A stretch of 20,573 nucleotides of DNA from Bacteroides sp. UBA1773 (GTDB taxonomy: Bacteria; Bacteroidota; Bacteroidia; Bacteroidales; Bacteroidaceae): the NCBI GenBank assembly GCA_002315285.1, contig DCGR01000013.1, positions 1 to 20,573 on the forward strand, read 5' to 3'. Shown here one piece after another: positions 1-7,066 of this stretch; the first letter of the stretch is position 1, and each line of letters opens with the position of its first letter. The notes under the pieces were generated by a model, which did not search any database, had not been told where the DNA came from, and worked only from the letters and a program-made list of their open reading frames with translations. A program made the position numbers and the translations under genes.

Positions 1-23
1 TCGGCTTCTTGCGGATAATCATT

Positions 24-1076
24 TTATATTTTAATAACGATTCTTCGCTTCCACAAAACGAGTCCAAGCAGCCAGAGCACCATCACGTAGCTCAAGGCCC
101 ACATCACCGAGGCCCAATAGGCATTGCCCAACACGTCGAGGTAAAGGTCATACACCGGAGCTTTCCAGCCCAAACGACCCAACACAATGGAGAGCACTTC
201 ACTCATGACATACAAGAACAAAGGATTGATGCCAAACACCCGGAAAAAGGTCGGCCGGATGTCGGAATATGTAATCACCGCCAAGAGCGAGGCTGCCGCG
301 CCACACGTGACCAATGCGTAGGAAGGCGACCACACGTGCTTGTTGAACGGCATTCCAAACTGCACCAACCACCCTGTTGCTATCAGCAGGAATCCTATGA
401 CGAACAGTGTTGTCAGCCGGTCAGGGCGATTGGTCTGCATGACTTTCGCGCACAAGAAACCTATGATTGTATGTGCCACAGCCGAAAGCGTACTGATGAT
501 TCCTATCGGATCGATCAGCGAATGCTTATAAAGATGTGCTTTGCCAAACCATGCACGGTCTGTAACGAACAACACATTGGACTCGTCGTTGTTGAACCCA
601 TTTCCTGACAGCAAAATGATACTGTAGGCCACCAACAGCAACACAGCCGTAGGCAGCAGCCAACGATAATCCATCAATACCGAAAGAAACGAAACCACAC
701 AGTAGCAAATGGCAATACGAGGCAACACTCCCAAGTAGCGGATGTTGTCGATGGGAAAGAAGTCGCCGCGCAAGGCAAAACCCACATACTGGATAAGCCA
801 ACCGAGGAAGAAGATAACCAATGTGCGGCGCATAATCTTCCACGCCAATCCTGAGGAAAGCGAAAAATCCGTCTTGCTCATTGACAGATAGGTGGTGAAA
901 CCCATAACGAAGAGAAAAAACGGGAATACCAAATCGCATGGAGTCAACCCGTTCCACTCCGCATGGGTCAACGGATAAAAAGTGCTTTTCCCAATGCCAC
1001 TGTTATTGACCAAAACCATGCCCGCAATCGTTATGCCTCGGAGCACATCTACTGAAACCAATCGTTCTGTTTTCAT
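24..1076 (-). CDS. Membrane acyltransferase, DUF5009 / HGSNAT (NagX)-like
   Basis: Multi-pass inner-membrane protein of about 350 residues, related to the DUF5009/heparan-alpha-glucosaminide N-acetyltransferase group that probably moves acyl groups onto sugars. The N-terminus reads SVDVLRGITIAGMVLVNN, followed by a conserved block HAEWNGLTPCDLVFPFFLF. In the family, a histidine near this position is linked to acyl transfer. Many hydrophobic segments follow, and the end is basic (LWKRRIVIKI). The frame stays open to 1151, but I choose the ATG at 1076 (MKTERL). A consensus -7 box TATCTTTG lies at 1107-1100 on this strand, so the transcript would begin near 1093, and the extra 25 residues (MPFFEENEAI...) look non-coding. 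It diverges from the GH78 lipoprotein, which suggests a shared role in glycan handling. Family assignment is good; the substrate is unknown. Confidence 0.85.
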   Translation of the reverse strand: MKTERLVSVDVLRGITIAGMVLVNNSGIGKSTFYPLTHAEWNGLTPCDLVFPFFLFVMGFTTYLSMSKTDFSLSSGLAWKIMRRTLVIFFLGWLIQYVGFALRGDFFPIDNIRYLGVLPRIAICYCVVSFLSVLMDYRWLLPTAVLLLVAYSIILLSGNGFNNDESNVLFVTDRAWFGKAHLYKHSLIDPIGIISTLSAVAHTIIGFLCAKVMQTNRPDRLTTLFVIGFLLIATGWLVQFGMPFNKHVWSPSYALVTCGAAASLLAVITYSDIRPTFFRVFGINPLFLYVMSEVLSIVLGRLGWKAPVYDLYLDVLGNAYWASVMWALSYVMVLWLLGLVLWKRRIVIKI

Positions 1077-1099
1077 GGACTTTCTTGTTTTTTCAGCCA

Positions 1100-1107
1100 C
1101 AAAGATA
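1100..1107 (-). promoter_or_regulatory. -7 box TATCTTTG of the acyltransferase gene
   Basis: The minus strand reads TATCTTTG, a perfect match to the Bacteroidetes -7 consensus TAnnTTTG. It is 24 nt before the ATG at 1076. No TTTG is visible at the expected -33 spacing. It supports the shorter start of the downstream gene. Confidence 0.5.
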
Positions 1108-1169
1108 TGATTTTCCATTTGGATTGCCTCATTTTCCTCAAAAAAAGGCAATTTATCTTTTAGTTTGCT

Positions 1170-1177
1170 TATCTTTG
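1170..1177 (+). promoter_or_regulatory. -7 box TATCTTTG of the GH78 gene
   Basis: The plus strand reads TATCTTTG, matching TAnnTTTG, 27 nt before the ATG at 1205. The expected start of transcription is near 1184. No -33 TTTG is seen at the usual 19-21 nt spacing. Confidence 0.5.
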
Positions 1178-1204
1178 TCGCATATTCATAACATAATGTG
1201 AACC

Positions 1205-3853
1205 ATGAAGAAGTATTTACTGTTTCTTTTGGCAGGCCTGCTTGTTGCCTGCCAGCCTAAAGGCGAGCTGACCCCAGTGTTGCTCACTTGTGAGTATCGT
1301 ACGAATCCAACAGTTGTCGATGTGGCCTCTCCACAGCTTTCGTGGATCAACCAACCCGCTTCAGCCGAAGTGAAAGGTGCTATCCAGTCGGCTTACCAGA
1401 TTTTGGTGGCATCATCACCCGAACTGCTGCAAGAGGGCAAAGCCGATGTATGGGATTCGGGAAAGGTCGCATCCGACCAATCGTATCTCGTACCCTTCCA
1501 AGGCACCACCCTACTATCGGGCAACGACTACTTTTGGAAGGTACGTGTCTGGGACGGCACTGACAGGCCTTCCGTCTGGAGTGAATGTGCACAATGGGGC
1601 ATGGGCTTGCTCGACAAAGCCGACTGGAAAGCCCAATGGATCGGTGCTCCCTGGCAAAGTGAAGAAAGCAACCAGGGCTATGGCGAAGCTCCCCTGTTCC
1701 GCAAATCGTTCTCCATCGACAAGCCTATCGCCATGGCCAAGGCGTTCATTTGCGGATTAGGCTATTTCGAGCTCTACGCCAATGGAGAGAAAGTGGGCGA
1801 CGACTGTCTGGTGCCCAACCTCACCAACTTCAGCAACCGCCCCGCACTGAAAGACTACATGATTGTCATCCCCGAAAACTTTGCAGGTTATCGCGTTCTG
1901 TATCTGGCCTACGATGTCACCTCCATGCTTCAGCAAGGCGAGAACACATTAGGTGTATTTCTTGGCAACGGATTCTACAACACGAACGCCGTGCGTTTCG
2001 TATGCCCCTTCGGTAGCCCACGGCTTATCTGCCAGCTGCAACTCACCTACACCGATGGCACTACCGACACCGTCATCACCGACCCCTCATGGATGGTGAG
2101 ACGTTCGGCCATCGTGGAAAACGACATCTATAATGGCGAGACATACGATGCACGAAAAGAAACCGACAACTGGTGTGCCAACGGTTGCGATCCTGCAGGT
2201 TGGGAACCTGCCGTGCTTCGCAACGCTCCTTTGGGTCAATTGTCGGCACACACCTCACCAACCGACAAAGTCATGGAACGCCTAAAGCCGGTATCACTCA
2301 CCCTGCAGGACGACGGGACATACGCGGTCGATTTCGGCAAGGAAATATCCGGATGGATTGCCCTGCACAACATCCAGGGCAATGCCGGCGACACGGTCGA
2401 TGTCCACTACATCTGCGAATCACGCTTAGGCGACCAGAAATATGTTCTTAAAGGTGCCGCACAAGAGTCGTATGCTCCACGCTTCACCTGGTTTGTGTTC
2501 AGCAAGGCCATCATCAGCAATGTGAAGTCGCTCACCGCAGAGCAACTGACAGCCGAGGCTGTCAACACCGACGTGACCGTCGATTGCGAATTCAGCACAT
2601 CCAACGACATGTTCAACCAGATCAACACCATCTGGCAGCGTAGCCAGATGGACAACATGCACGGCTGCACAGCCTCCGACTGTCCACACCGCGAGCGTGC
2701 TCCCTACACGGGCGACGGAGAAGTGGCATGCGCCACGGTCATGGAGAATTTCGATGCAGCCGCTTTCTACCACAAGTGGATGCGCGACATGCGCGACTCA
2801 CAGGACAAAGACACCGGCTATGAGCCCAACGGAGCACCTTGGTTCCCTGGATGTGGCGGTGGAGTGCCTTGGGGCGCAGCCATGAACATCATCCCATGGG
2901 AGTTCTACATGCACTACGGCGACCTGTCGGACTTGCGCAGCAACTACAATGCCATGAAGAGCCAAGTGCGTTATATGGGCACTTGGGAAACACCCCGTGG
3001 CACCATCGAGCAACTTCGATGCAACGACGGAACCAACACACAACAGTATTGGCTCAACCTCGGCGAATGGGGGCCAGTTGCAGGACTTCCCTCCAACGAA
3101 CTTGTCCATACCTTCTTCTGGTGGCTGTGTACAGACATCACAGCCCGTGCCGCCCATGCCCTAGGCGAGAAGGCCGACGAGGCCACATTCCGTGCCAACG
3201 CCGACAATATCGCAAAAGCATTCCATGCCGCCTTCTATGACAGCAACGAACACACCTATGGCGATTTCGGCAGCAACGTGTTCGCTCTACGCATGGGAGT
3301 GCCAAAGGAACACGAAGCCGACGTGGTGGAAACCCTGCGCAAGGAACTCGTGGGAAAATACAACACCCACCTCAATACCGGTATCTTTGGCACCCGCTAT
3401 CTCTTCGAGATCCTTGCCGAACATGGGCTCAATGATGTGGCATACGCCATCATGAACCAACGTGACTATCCAAGCTACGGCAATTGGATACAACAAGGAG
3501 CCACCGTAACCTGGGAATTCTGGGACGGCGAAGGTTCACACAATCACCCCATGTTCGGAGGAGGACTGGTGTGGTACTACCGCCATCTGGCAGGTATGCA
3601 ACTCGACGAGAACAAGCCTGCTTACCGACACATCGTGATTCGTCCCATACCCGTAAGAGAGTTGACAGACGTGAACTATTCCAAGCAGACCCCTTATGGC
3701 AAGGCATCGGTTGCCTTCCACCACGACACCACGAATTATCAGCTCACTGTCACCATACCAGTAGGTTCTCACGCCACAGTCTATCTGCCAGGCTCCGACC
3801 AAACGGAAGAAGTGACTCAAGGCACACACACCTTCAATGGGAGCCTCAACTGA
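1205..3853 (+). CDS. Alpha-L-rhamnosidase lipoprotein, glycoside hydrolase family 78
   Basis: Releases terminal alpha-L-rhamnose from plant or microbial glycans, acting in the periplasm or at the cell surface. The first 16 residues (MKKYLLFLLAGLLVAC) form a lipoprotein signal with Cys16 as the lipidated residue. Domain order matches GH78: an N-terminal beta-sandwich (about 25-145), a second sandwich with FELYANGEKVGDD (about 160-330), a linker sandwich, the (alpha/alpha)6 catalytic barrel (about 470-800), and a C-terminal beta domain. The catalytic motif DCPHRERAPYTGD is at 492-504, where Glu497 aligns with the family's general acid. WEFWDG at 770-775 carries Glu771, the likely base. Length (882 aa) is normal. 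The divergent neighbour is a membrane acyltransferase. No SusCD pair lies in the window, so membership in a polysaccharide locus cannot be judged. Confidence 0.93.
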   Translation: MKKYLLFLLAGLLVACQPKGELTPVLLTCEYRTNPTVVDVASPQLSWINQPASAEVKGAIQSAYQILVASSPELLQEGKADVWDSGKVASDQSYLVPFQGTTLLSGNDYFWKVRVWDGTDRPSVWSECAQWGMGLLDKADWKAQWIGAPWQSEESNQGYGEAPLFRKSFSIDKPIAMAKAFICGLGYFELYANGEKVGDDCLVPNLTNFSNRPALKDYMIVIPENFAGYRVLYLAYDVTSMLQQGENTLGVFLGNGFYNTNAVRFVCPFGSPRLICQLQLTYTDGTTDTVITDPSWMVRRSAIVENDIYNGETYDARKETDNWCANGCDPAGWEPAVLRNAPLGQLSAHTSPTDKVMERLKPVSLTLQDDGTYAVDFGKEISGWIALHNIQGNAGDTVDVHYICESRLGDQKYVLKGAAQESYAPRFTWFVFSKAIISNVKSLTAEQLTAEAVNTDVTVDCEFSTSNDMFNQINTIWQRSQMDNMHGCTASDCPHRERAPYTGDGEVACATVMENFDAAAFYHKWMRDMRDSQDKDTGYEPNGAPWFPGCGGGVPWGAAMNIIPWEFYMHYGDLSDLRSNYNAMKSQVRYMGTWETPRGTIEQLRCNDGTNTQQYWLNLGEWGPVAGLPSNELVHTFFWWLCTDITARAAHALGEKADEATFRANADNIAKAFHAAFYDSNEHTYGDFGSNVFALRMGVPKEHEADVVETLRKELVGKYNTHLNTGIFGTRYLFEILAEHGLNDVAYAIMNQRDYPSYGNWIQQGATVTWEFWDGEGSHNHPMFGGGLVWYYRHLAGMQLDENKPAYRHIVIRPIPVRELTDVNYSKQTPYGKASVAFHHDTTNYQLTVTIPVGSHATVYLPGSDQTEEVTQGTHTFNGSLN

Positions 3854-3878
3854 TTGGCCCACTAATCCCAAAATCAAG

Positions 3879-3918
3879 GCAGGTGGATGCTGCATAAGTC
3901 AACGCAGCATCCACCTGC
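3879..3918 (+). terminator. Strong hairpin terminator after the GH78 gene
   Basis: A perfect 15-bp inverted repeat (3879-3893 with 3904-3918; arm GCAGGTGGATGCTGC) surrounds a 10-nt loop, 25 bp after the GH78 stop codon. It is followed by a pyrimidine-rich but not pure-T tract. It sits between convergent transcription units and may work in both directions. Confidence 0.7.
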
Positions 3919-3951
3919 TTGCTTTCCCCTCTCCTTTGCCCCGAAGGAAAC

Positions 3952-3978
3952 AAAAAAAACTCCTTCACACTGAAGGAG
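3952..3978 (-). terminator. Rho-independent terminator of rplU-rpmA
   Basis: On the minus strand an 8-bp stem (CTCCTTCA, loop GTG, TGAAGGAG; 3978-3960) is followed directly by eight T residues (3959-3952). It lies 37 nt after the rpmA stop codon and has the form of a classic intrinsic terminator. Confidence 0.85.
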
Positions 3979-4015
3979 CCTTTTCATGTTCGTACCTATA
4001 TCTGTAGTACCCTGT

Positions 4016-4288
4016 TTATGCCTCTGCCACAGCTGCTGCCGGAATGACAGAAACCGTGCGTTTGTCGTTACGACCCACCTTGAAGCAAACCGTACCATCG
4101 ACCAAAGCCATGAGCGTGTGATCGGAACCCATGTGGATGTTCTCACCCGGATGGAATTCTGTGCCGCGCTGACGAACGATGATGTTACCAGCCTTACAAG
4201 CCTGTCCACCCCAAATTTTCACGCCAAGTCGTTGAGAAGCCGACTCACGACCGTTCTTAGAACTACCTACACCTTTCTTATGTGCCAT
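4016..4288 (-). CDS. rpmA: 50S ribosomal protein L27
   Basis: Ribosomal large-subunit protein L27, whose N-terminus reaches toward the peptidyl-transferase centre. The 90-residue protein begins MAHKKGVGSSKNGRES, the family signature, and contains QRGTEFHPGENIHMGSDHT. It starts directly with the mature MAHKKG form and lacks the cleaved N-terminal extension found in Firmicutes L27. It follows rplU by 26 bp on the same strand, the usual L21-L27 operon, and ends before a clear intrinsic terminator. Confidence 0.98.
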   Translation of the reverse strand: MAHKKGVGSSKNGRESASQRLGVKIWGGQACKAGNIIVRQRGTEFHPGENIHMGSDHTLMALVDGTVCFKVGRNDKRTVSVIPAAAVAEA

Positions 4289-4314
4289 AATGTTTCAGTT
4301 TTAAAAATTCGTAA

Positions 4315-4632
4315 TTAAGCGATTACTTGTTTCACAACGATTTCAGAGAACTGTTGGCGATGACCGTTCAACTTCTGATAACCTTTTCTTCTTTTCTTCT
4401 TGAACACAAGCACTTTCTCGCCCTTTACCAGTGGAGAAACTACCTCACACACTACTTTTGCACCTTCTACGGTAGGTGCGCCAACTGTGATGGCACCGTT
4501 GTTGTCAACCAACAAAATCCTGTCAAACTCAACAGTCTGGCCACCTTCTGCATTCTGGATGTGGTGAACGAAAAGTTTCTTGCCCTCTTCTACCTTAAAC
4601 TGCTGACCGTTAATCTCTGCAATTGCGTACAT
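4315..4632 (-). CDS. rplU: 50S ribosomal protein L21
   Basis: Ribosomal large-subunit protein L21, which binds 23S rRNA. The 105-residue sequence opens MYAIAEINGQQFKVEEGKKL and ends with the basic block KKKRRKGYQKLNGHRQ, both characteristic of L21. It is first in the rplU-rpmA operon. The start codon is preceded by an AT-rich stretch with no Shine-Dalgarno sequence, normal for Bacteroidetes. A promoter lies about 95 bp upstream, which gives an unusually long leader. Confidence 0.98.
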   Translation of the reverse strand: MYAIAEINGQQFKVEEGKKLFVHHIQNAEGGQTVEFDRILLVDNNGAITVGAPTVEGAKVVCEVVSPLVKGEKVLVFKKKRRKGYQKLNGHRQQFSEIVVKQVIA

Positions 4633-4724
4633 TTTTTTGATAATAAGTTTTTATAACGGTTTTTTCCGGCAGGCGTGTGCACCTTTGTCACCGCTTTTCA
4701 TGCCTGAACGGACTAAATCAGCTG

Positions 4725-4756
4725 CGAAATTACTTCTTTTTCCTGAAAGTGCCAAA
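4725..4756 (-). promoter_or_regulatory. Promoter of rplU-rpmA (TTTG-N20-TAATTTCG)
   Basis: The minus strand has TTTG (4756-4753), 20 nt, then TAATTTCG (4732-4725). This fits the Bacteroidetes -33/-7 pattern TTTG-N19-21-TAnnTTTG with one mismatch. Transcription would start near 4718, leaving a leader of about 85 nt before the rplU ATG at 4632. Confidence 0.6.
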
Positions 4757-4778
4757 GCATTCCCTTTTTTTCTTCGAA

Positions 4779-6155
4779 TTATTTTTCCGAGTCAAGTTGT
4801 ATATGAAATTCCACTACCGCCTCCATGCCCCTGCGGAACATGTCGATAGGGAAACTCTCGTTGGGCGAGTGGATGGCATTCGCTTCAAGTCCGAAACCCA
4901 TCAGCACCGTCTTGACACCCAAGATGCGTTCGAAATCGCTGATGATACCGATGCTGCCACCCCGACGAACCGCCAGCGGCTGTTTGCCGAAAGCCTTGGC
5001 AAACCCTTTTTCCGCTGCCTTGTAGGCAGGCAGACTGATGGGACACACATAGCCTTCGCCACCATGCATGGGTGTCACCTTCACATCCACATAATCGGGA
5101 GCTACGCTACGGATGTAATCGGTGAACTGTTGTGAAATCACCTCATGCTGCTGATGGGGGACCAAGCGGGTTGACACCTTGGCATACACCTTCGAGGGCA
5201 ACACCGTTTTGCTTCCCTCACCCATATATCCACCCCAGATGCCACAAACATCGAACGACGGCCGACAACTATTCCGTTCAAGTGTGGAATAGCCCTTCTC
5301 CCCTTTCAGAGCCTTCACCCCTATCGATGCCTTGTATTTCTCCTCATCGAAAGGTATCTGCGCTATCATGCGCCGCTCTTCATCGGGCACATCCTCCACA
5401 TCGTCGTAGAAATGCGGGATAGTGATGCGTCCATCCACATCCTGCAGGTCGGCCAGCAACTTGCACAACACATTGATGGGATTGGCCACGGCACCCCCGA
5501 AATGCCCCGAGTGCAGGTCGCGGTTCGGCCCCGTCACCTCCACTTGCCAATAAGCCAAGCCACGCAAACCGGTAGTGAGCGAAGGCAGGTCGGCACCCAG
5601 CATACTCGTGTCGCTCACTACCACCACATCGGCCTTCAGCAAGTCGCGGTGTTCTTCCAGAAAGGCATTGATAGACGGCGAGCCTATCTCCTCCTCACCT
5701 TCCAGCAGGAATTTCACATTATGTTTGAGCAAATCCAGACGTTGCAAATACTCGAAAGCCTTCACCTGAATCATCGACTGCCCCTTGTCATCGTCAGCGC
5801 CCCTTGCCCACAGCCTGCCATCACGGATGACAGGTTCGAATGGATCCGTTTCCCACAGTTCCAGAGGTTCGGCAGGCATCACGTCGTAGTGTCCATACAC
5901 CAGTACCGTAGGTGCATCATCGGCCACATGCTTCCGGGCAAACACCAACGGGTTACCGGCAGAAAGCATCACACGAGCTTCGTCCACACCAGTTTCCAGC
6001 AGCAACTCCTGCCAACGCAAGGCACATGCCTCCATGTCGGCACGATGTTTCGGGTGGGAACTGATGCTGGGAATGCGAATGAGCGAGCATAGCTCATCGA
6101 TGAATCGCGACTCGTGTTTCTGAATGTAATCGTTTACTGTCATAATCATCTTCAT
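4779..6155 (-). CDS. M20 family metallo-dipeptidase (CNDP-like)
   Basis: Cytosolic di-zinc or manganese peptidase that probably cleaves dipeptides, resembling carnosine/cytosol nonspecific dipeptidases. The metal and catalytic motifs are all visible: GHYDV at 88-92 (His89 ligand), RGADDDKG at 118-125 (bridging Asp122), EGEEEIGS at 152-159 (base and ligand Glu155/Glu156), VSDTSML around Asp182, HSGHFGG near 215-221 in the lid region, and the final HSPNES ligand. The length of 458 aa fits the family. Starts at 6155 (MKMIM) or 6143 (MTVNDY) are both possible. No canonical ribosome-binding site decides between them. No signal peptide is seen. It is a single gene behind a long spacer. Confidence 0.92.
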   Translation of the reverse strand: MKMIMTVNDYIQKHESRFIDELCSLIRIPSISSHPKHRADMEACALRWQELLLETGVDEARVMLSAGNPLVFARKHVADDAPTVLVYGHYDVMPAEPLELWETDPFEPVIRDGRLWARGADDDKGQSMIQVKAFEYLQRLDLLKHNVKFLLEGEEEIGSPSINAFLEEHRDLLKADVVVVSDTSMLGADLPSLTTGLRGLAYWQVEVTGPNRDLHSGHFGGAVANPINVLCKLLADLQDVDGRITIPHFYDDVEDVPDEERRMIAQIPFDEEKYKASIGVKALKGEKGYSTLERNSCRPSFDVCGIWGGYMGEGSKTVLPSKVYAKVSTRLVPHQQHEVISQQFTDYIRSVAPDYVDVKVTPMHGGEGYVCPISLPAYKAAEKGFAKAFGKQPLAVRRGGSIGIISDFERILGVKTVLMGFGLEANAIHSPNESFPIDMFRRGMEAVVEFHIQLDSEK

Positions 6156-6299
6156 TGTTTTTTGTTATTCCTCGATTTTTTCCGTCCAACAGTACCACAT
6201 GCACCCACGTCCTTCATAAACAGAATGCCCTGAAGATTTTCACGACATCTTGCTGAATACGCGGTTTGGATAAATTGATTCGTCCAAATCTGTCGGCTG

Positions 6300-6307
6300 C
6301 AAATTTA
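6300..6307 (-). promoter_or_regulatory. Candidate -7 box TAAATTTG upstream of the M20 peptidase
   Basis: The minus strand reads TAAATTTG, a perfect TAnnTTTG. Transcription from near 6293 would give a leader of about 138 nt for the M20 gene. The weaker TACTGTTG at 6194-6187 would give a leader of about 25 nt. I cannot say which is used. Confidence 0.35.
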
Positions 6308-6419
6308 GTGAAAATTTCCAGAAGCCATTTTGCTTTCACTGATAAAGTTGACAACATTGAGCCACCCCACCTGCCCGAAGAGTACATCTCGCCCCGATTT
6401 GCATTTGTGCAAACACTGA

Positions 6420-6450
6420 AAAGTGCAAAGTGCAAAGTGCAAAAGTGCAA
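6420..6450 (+). repeat. Short tandem repeat of AAAGTGC units
   Basis: Four head-to-tail copies of a GTGCAAA-like heptamer, the last spacing one base longer. It lies in the non-coding spacer. It could be polymerase slippage or an array of binding sites. Confidence 0.8.
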
Positions 6451-6551
6451 TTTTAACATTTCGCGTCAGTCCGTCTGTCGCCTTGATGACTGGCTCTTCT
6501 TTGCAGTATGTATGTGTCGGTTGCTTCATGCTTGTGCGGTCGATGTGAGCG

Positions 6552-6559
6552 CAAAGTTA
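6552..6559 (-). promoter_or_regulatory. Orphan -7 box TAACTTTG
   Basis: The minus strand reads TAACTTTG, the same box as the gltX promoter, but no gene follows within almost 400 bp. It may mark a lost gene, a small RNA or a chance match. Confidence 0.3.
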
Positions 6560-6653
6560 CGGAAAGCCTTTCGGAATTGCAAGGAAACGACGGGAAAAAG
6601 TTCCTCGGCTCTCAGAGTCCTGAGTTCATGGTTGTATTCGGGTGGTCTTGGGG

Positions 6654-6676
6654 GGCGCAAAGCCTTCGTTTGCGCC
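6654..6676. repeat. Inverted repeat GGCGCAAA / TTTGCGCC
   Basis: A perfect 8-bp inverted repeat with a 7-nt loop (6654-6661 with 6669-6676) in the spacer left of the insertion sequence. There is no T-run on either side, so it is not a clear terminator. Confidence 0.5.
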
Positions 6677-6835
6677 GATGGATGCCATTGATGAATCACA
6701 AGCACCGTTAAATAATGTTAAATTCACATAGCTATCTTTATTTGTATATTTATGTACAAACAGTGTATATTGATACAAATTTTAATGCAAGTGCACTTTT
6801 CAACCGAAAATCCCATGATATAACCATACCAGACA

Positions 6836-7034
6836 TCAACTTTTCTCATTCTGCGTATTTTCTCCCATGCCATCCAATGTCTCAGGACTGACATCGGCGA
6901 TTTCTGACATGTCTTCCGCGCCTTTCTTCTTGGTGGCTTTTCTCCCATAATAACTATATCGAGCAAGTCAAATGCCAGACGCTGGTTTGCCGTAGGGACT
7001 GTATACACATCCTTGTATTTGTTCTCAAAGTGTA
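6836..7034 (-). pseudogene. Decayed coding remnant of unknown family
   Basis: Immediately left of the insertion sequence, the minus strand reads in one frame as VHFENKYKDVYTVPTANQ...AFDLLDIVIMG. It then becomes non-protein-like, while the frame shifted by one base continues with a plausible tail RKATKKKGAEDMSEI...GENTQNEKS and a TGA at 6838-6836. The switch falls near 6945, around GGGAGAAAAG. The upstream end is cut by the insertion sequence or by an in-frame stop just beyond it. I do not recognise the family. It may be a gene fragment that lost its 5' part and suffered a one-base change, or a chance arrangement. Confidence 0.3.
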
Positions 7035-7041
7035 CCTTATG
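7035..7041. repeat. Left target-site duplication CCTTATG
   Basis: Direct copy of the sequence at 8384-8390, abutting the left inverted repeat of the insertion sequence. I am not sure of the usual duplication length in this family. Confidence 0.6.
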
Positions 7042-7066
7042 AACTATAATTAAATAAACATCACAA

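Larger units (their letters stand above)
6156..6835. other. Long spacer without a convincing gene
   Basis: About 680 bp with no open frame that looks like a protein. Frames in both directions are rich in Cys, Arg and Ser and poor in recognisable domains. It holds two perfect minus-strand -7 boxes (6307-6300 and 6559-6552), a near-match TACTGTTG (6194-6187) 32 nt before the M20 start, a heptamer tandem repeat and a short hairpin. These are listed separately. Confidence 0.6.

Noticed and set aside
526..957. Minus-strand frame of 143 codons inside the acyltransferase gene
   Set aside because: It overlaps a well-supported membrane protein in another frame and has no domain of its own.
4677..5135. 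Plus-strand frame opposite the M20 dipeptidase
   Set aside because: Antisense shadow of a gene with all catalytic motifs; no independent signature.
6420..6450. CRISPR array
   Set aside because: Units are only 7 bp and have no spacers; no cas genes are in the window.
6214..6529. Minus-strand open frames in the spacer (81 and 74 codons)
   Set aside because: They run through the low-complexity repeat (LHFALCTFQC-like) and show no protein signature.
6266..6691. Plus-strand open frame of 141 codons in the spacer
   Set aside because: Composition is Cys/Arg/Ser-rich with no recognisable domain, it spans the heptamer repeat and the hairpin, and minus-strand promoter boxes lie inside it.
6156..6835. 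tRNA or attachment site near the insertion sequence
   Set aside because: No cloverleaf, CCA end or T-loop sequence was recognised on either strand, and no integrase gene is present.
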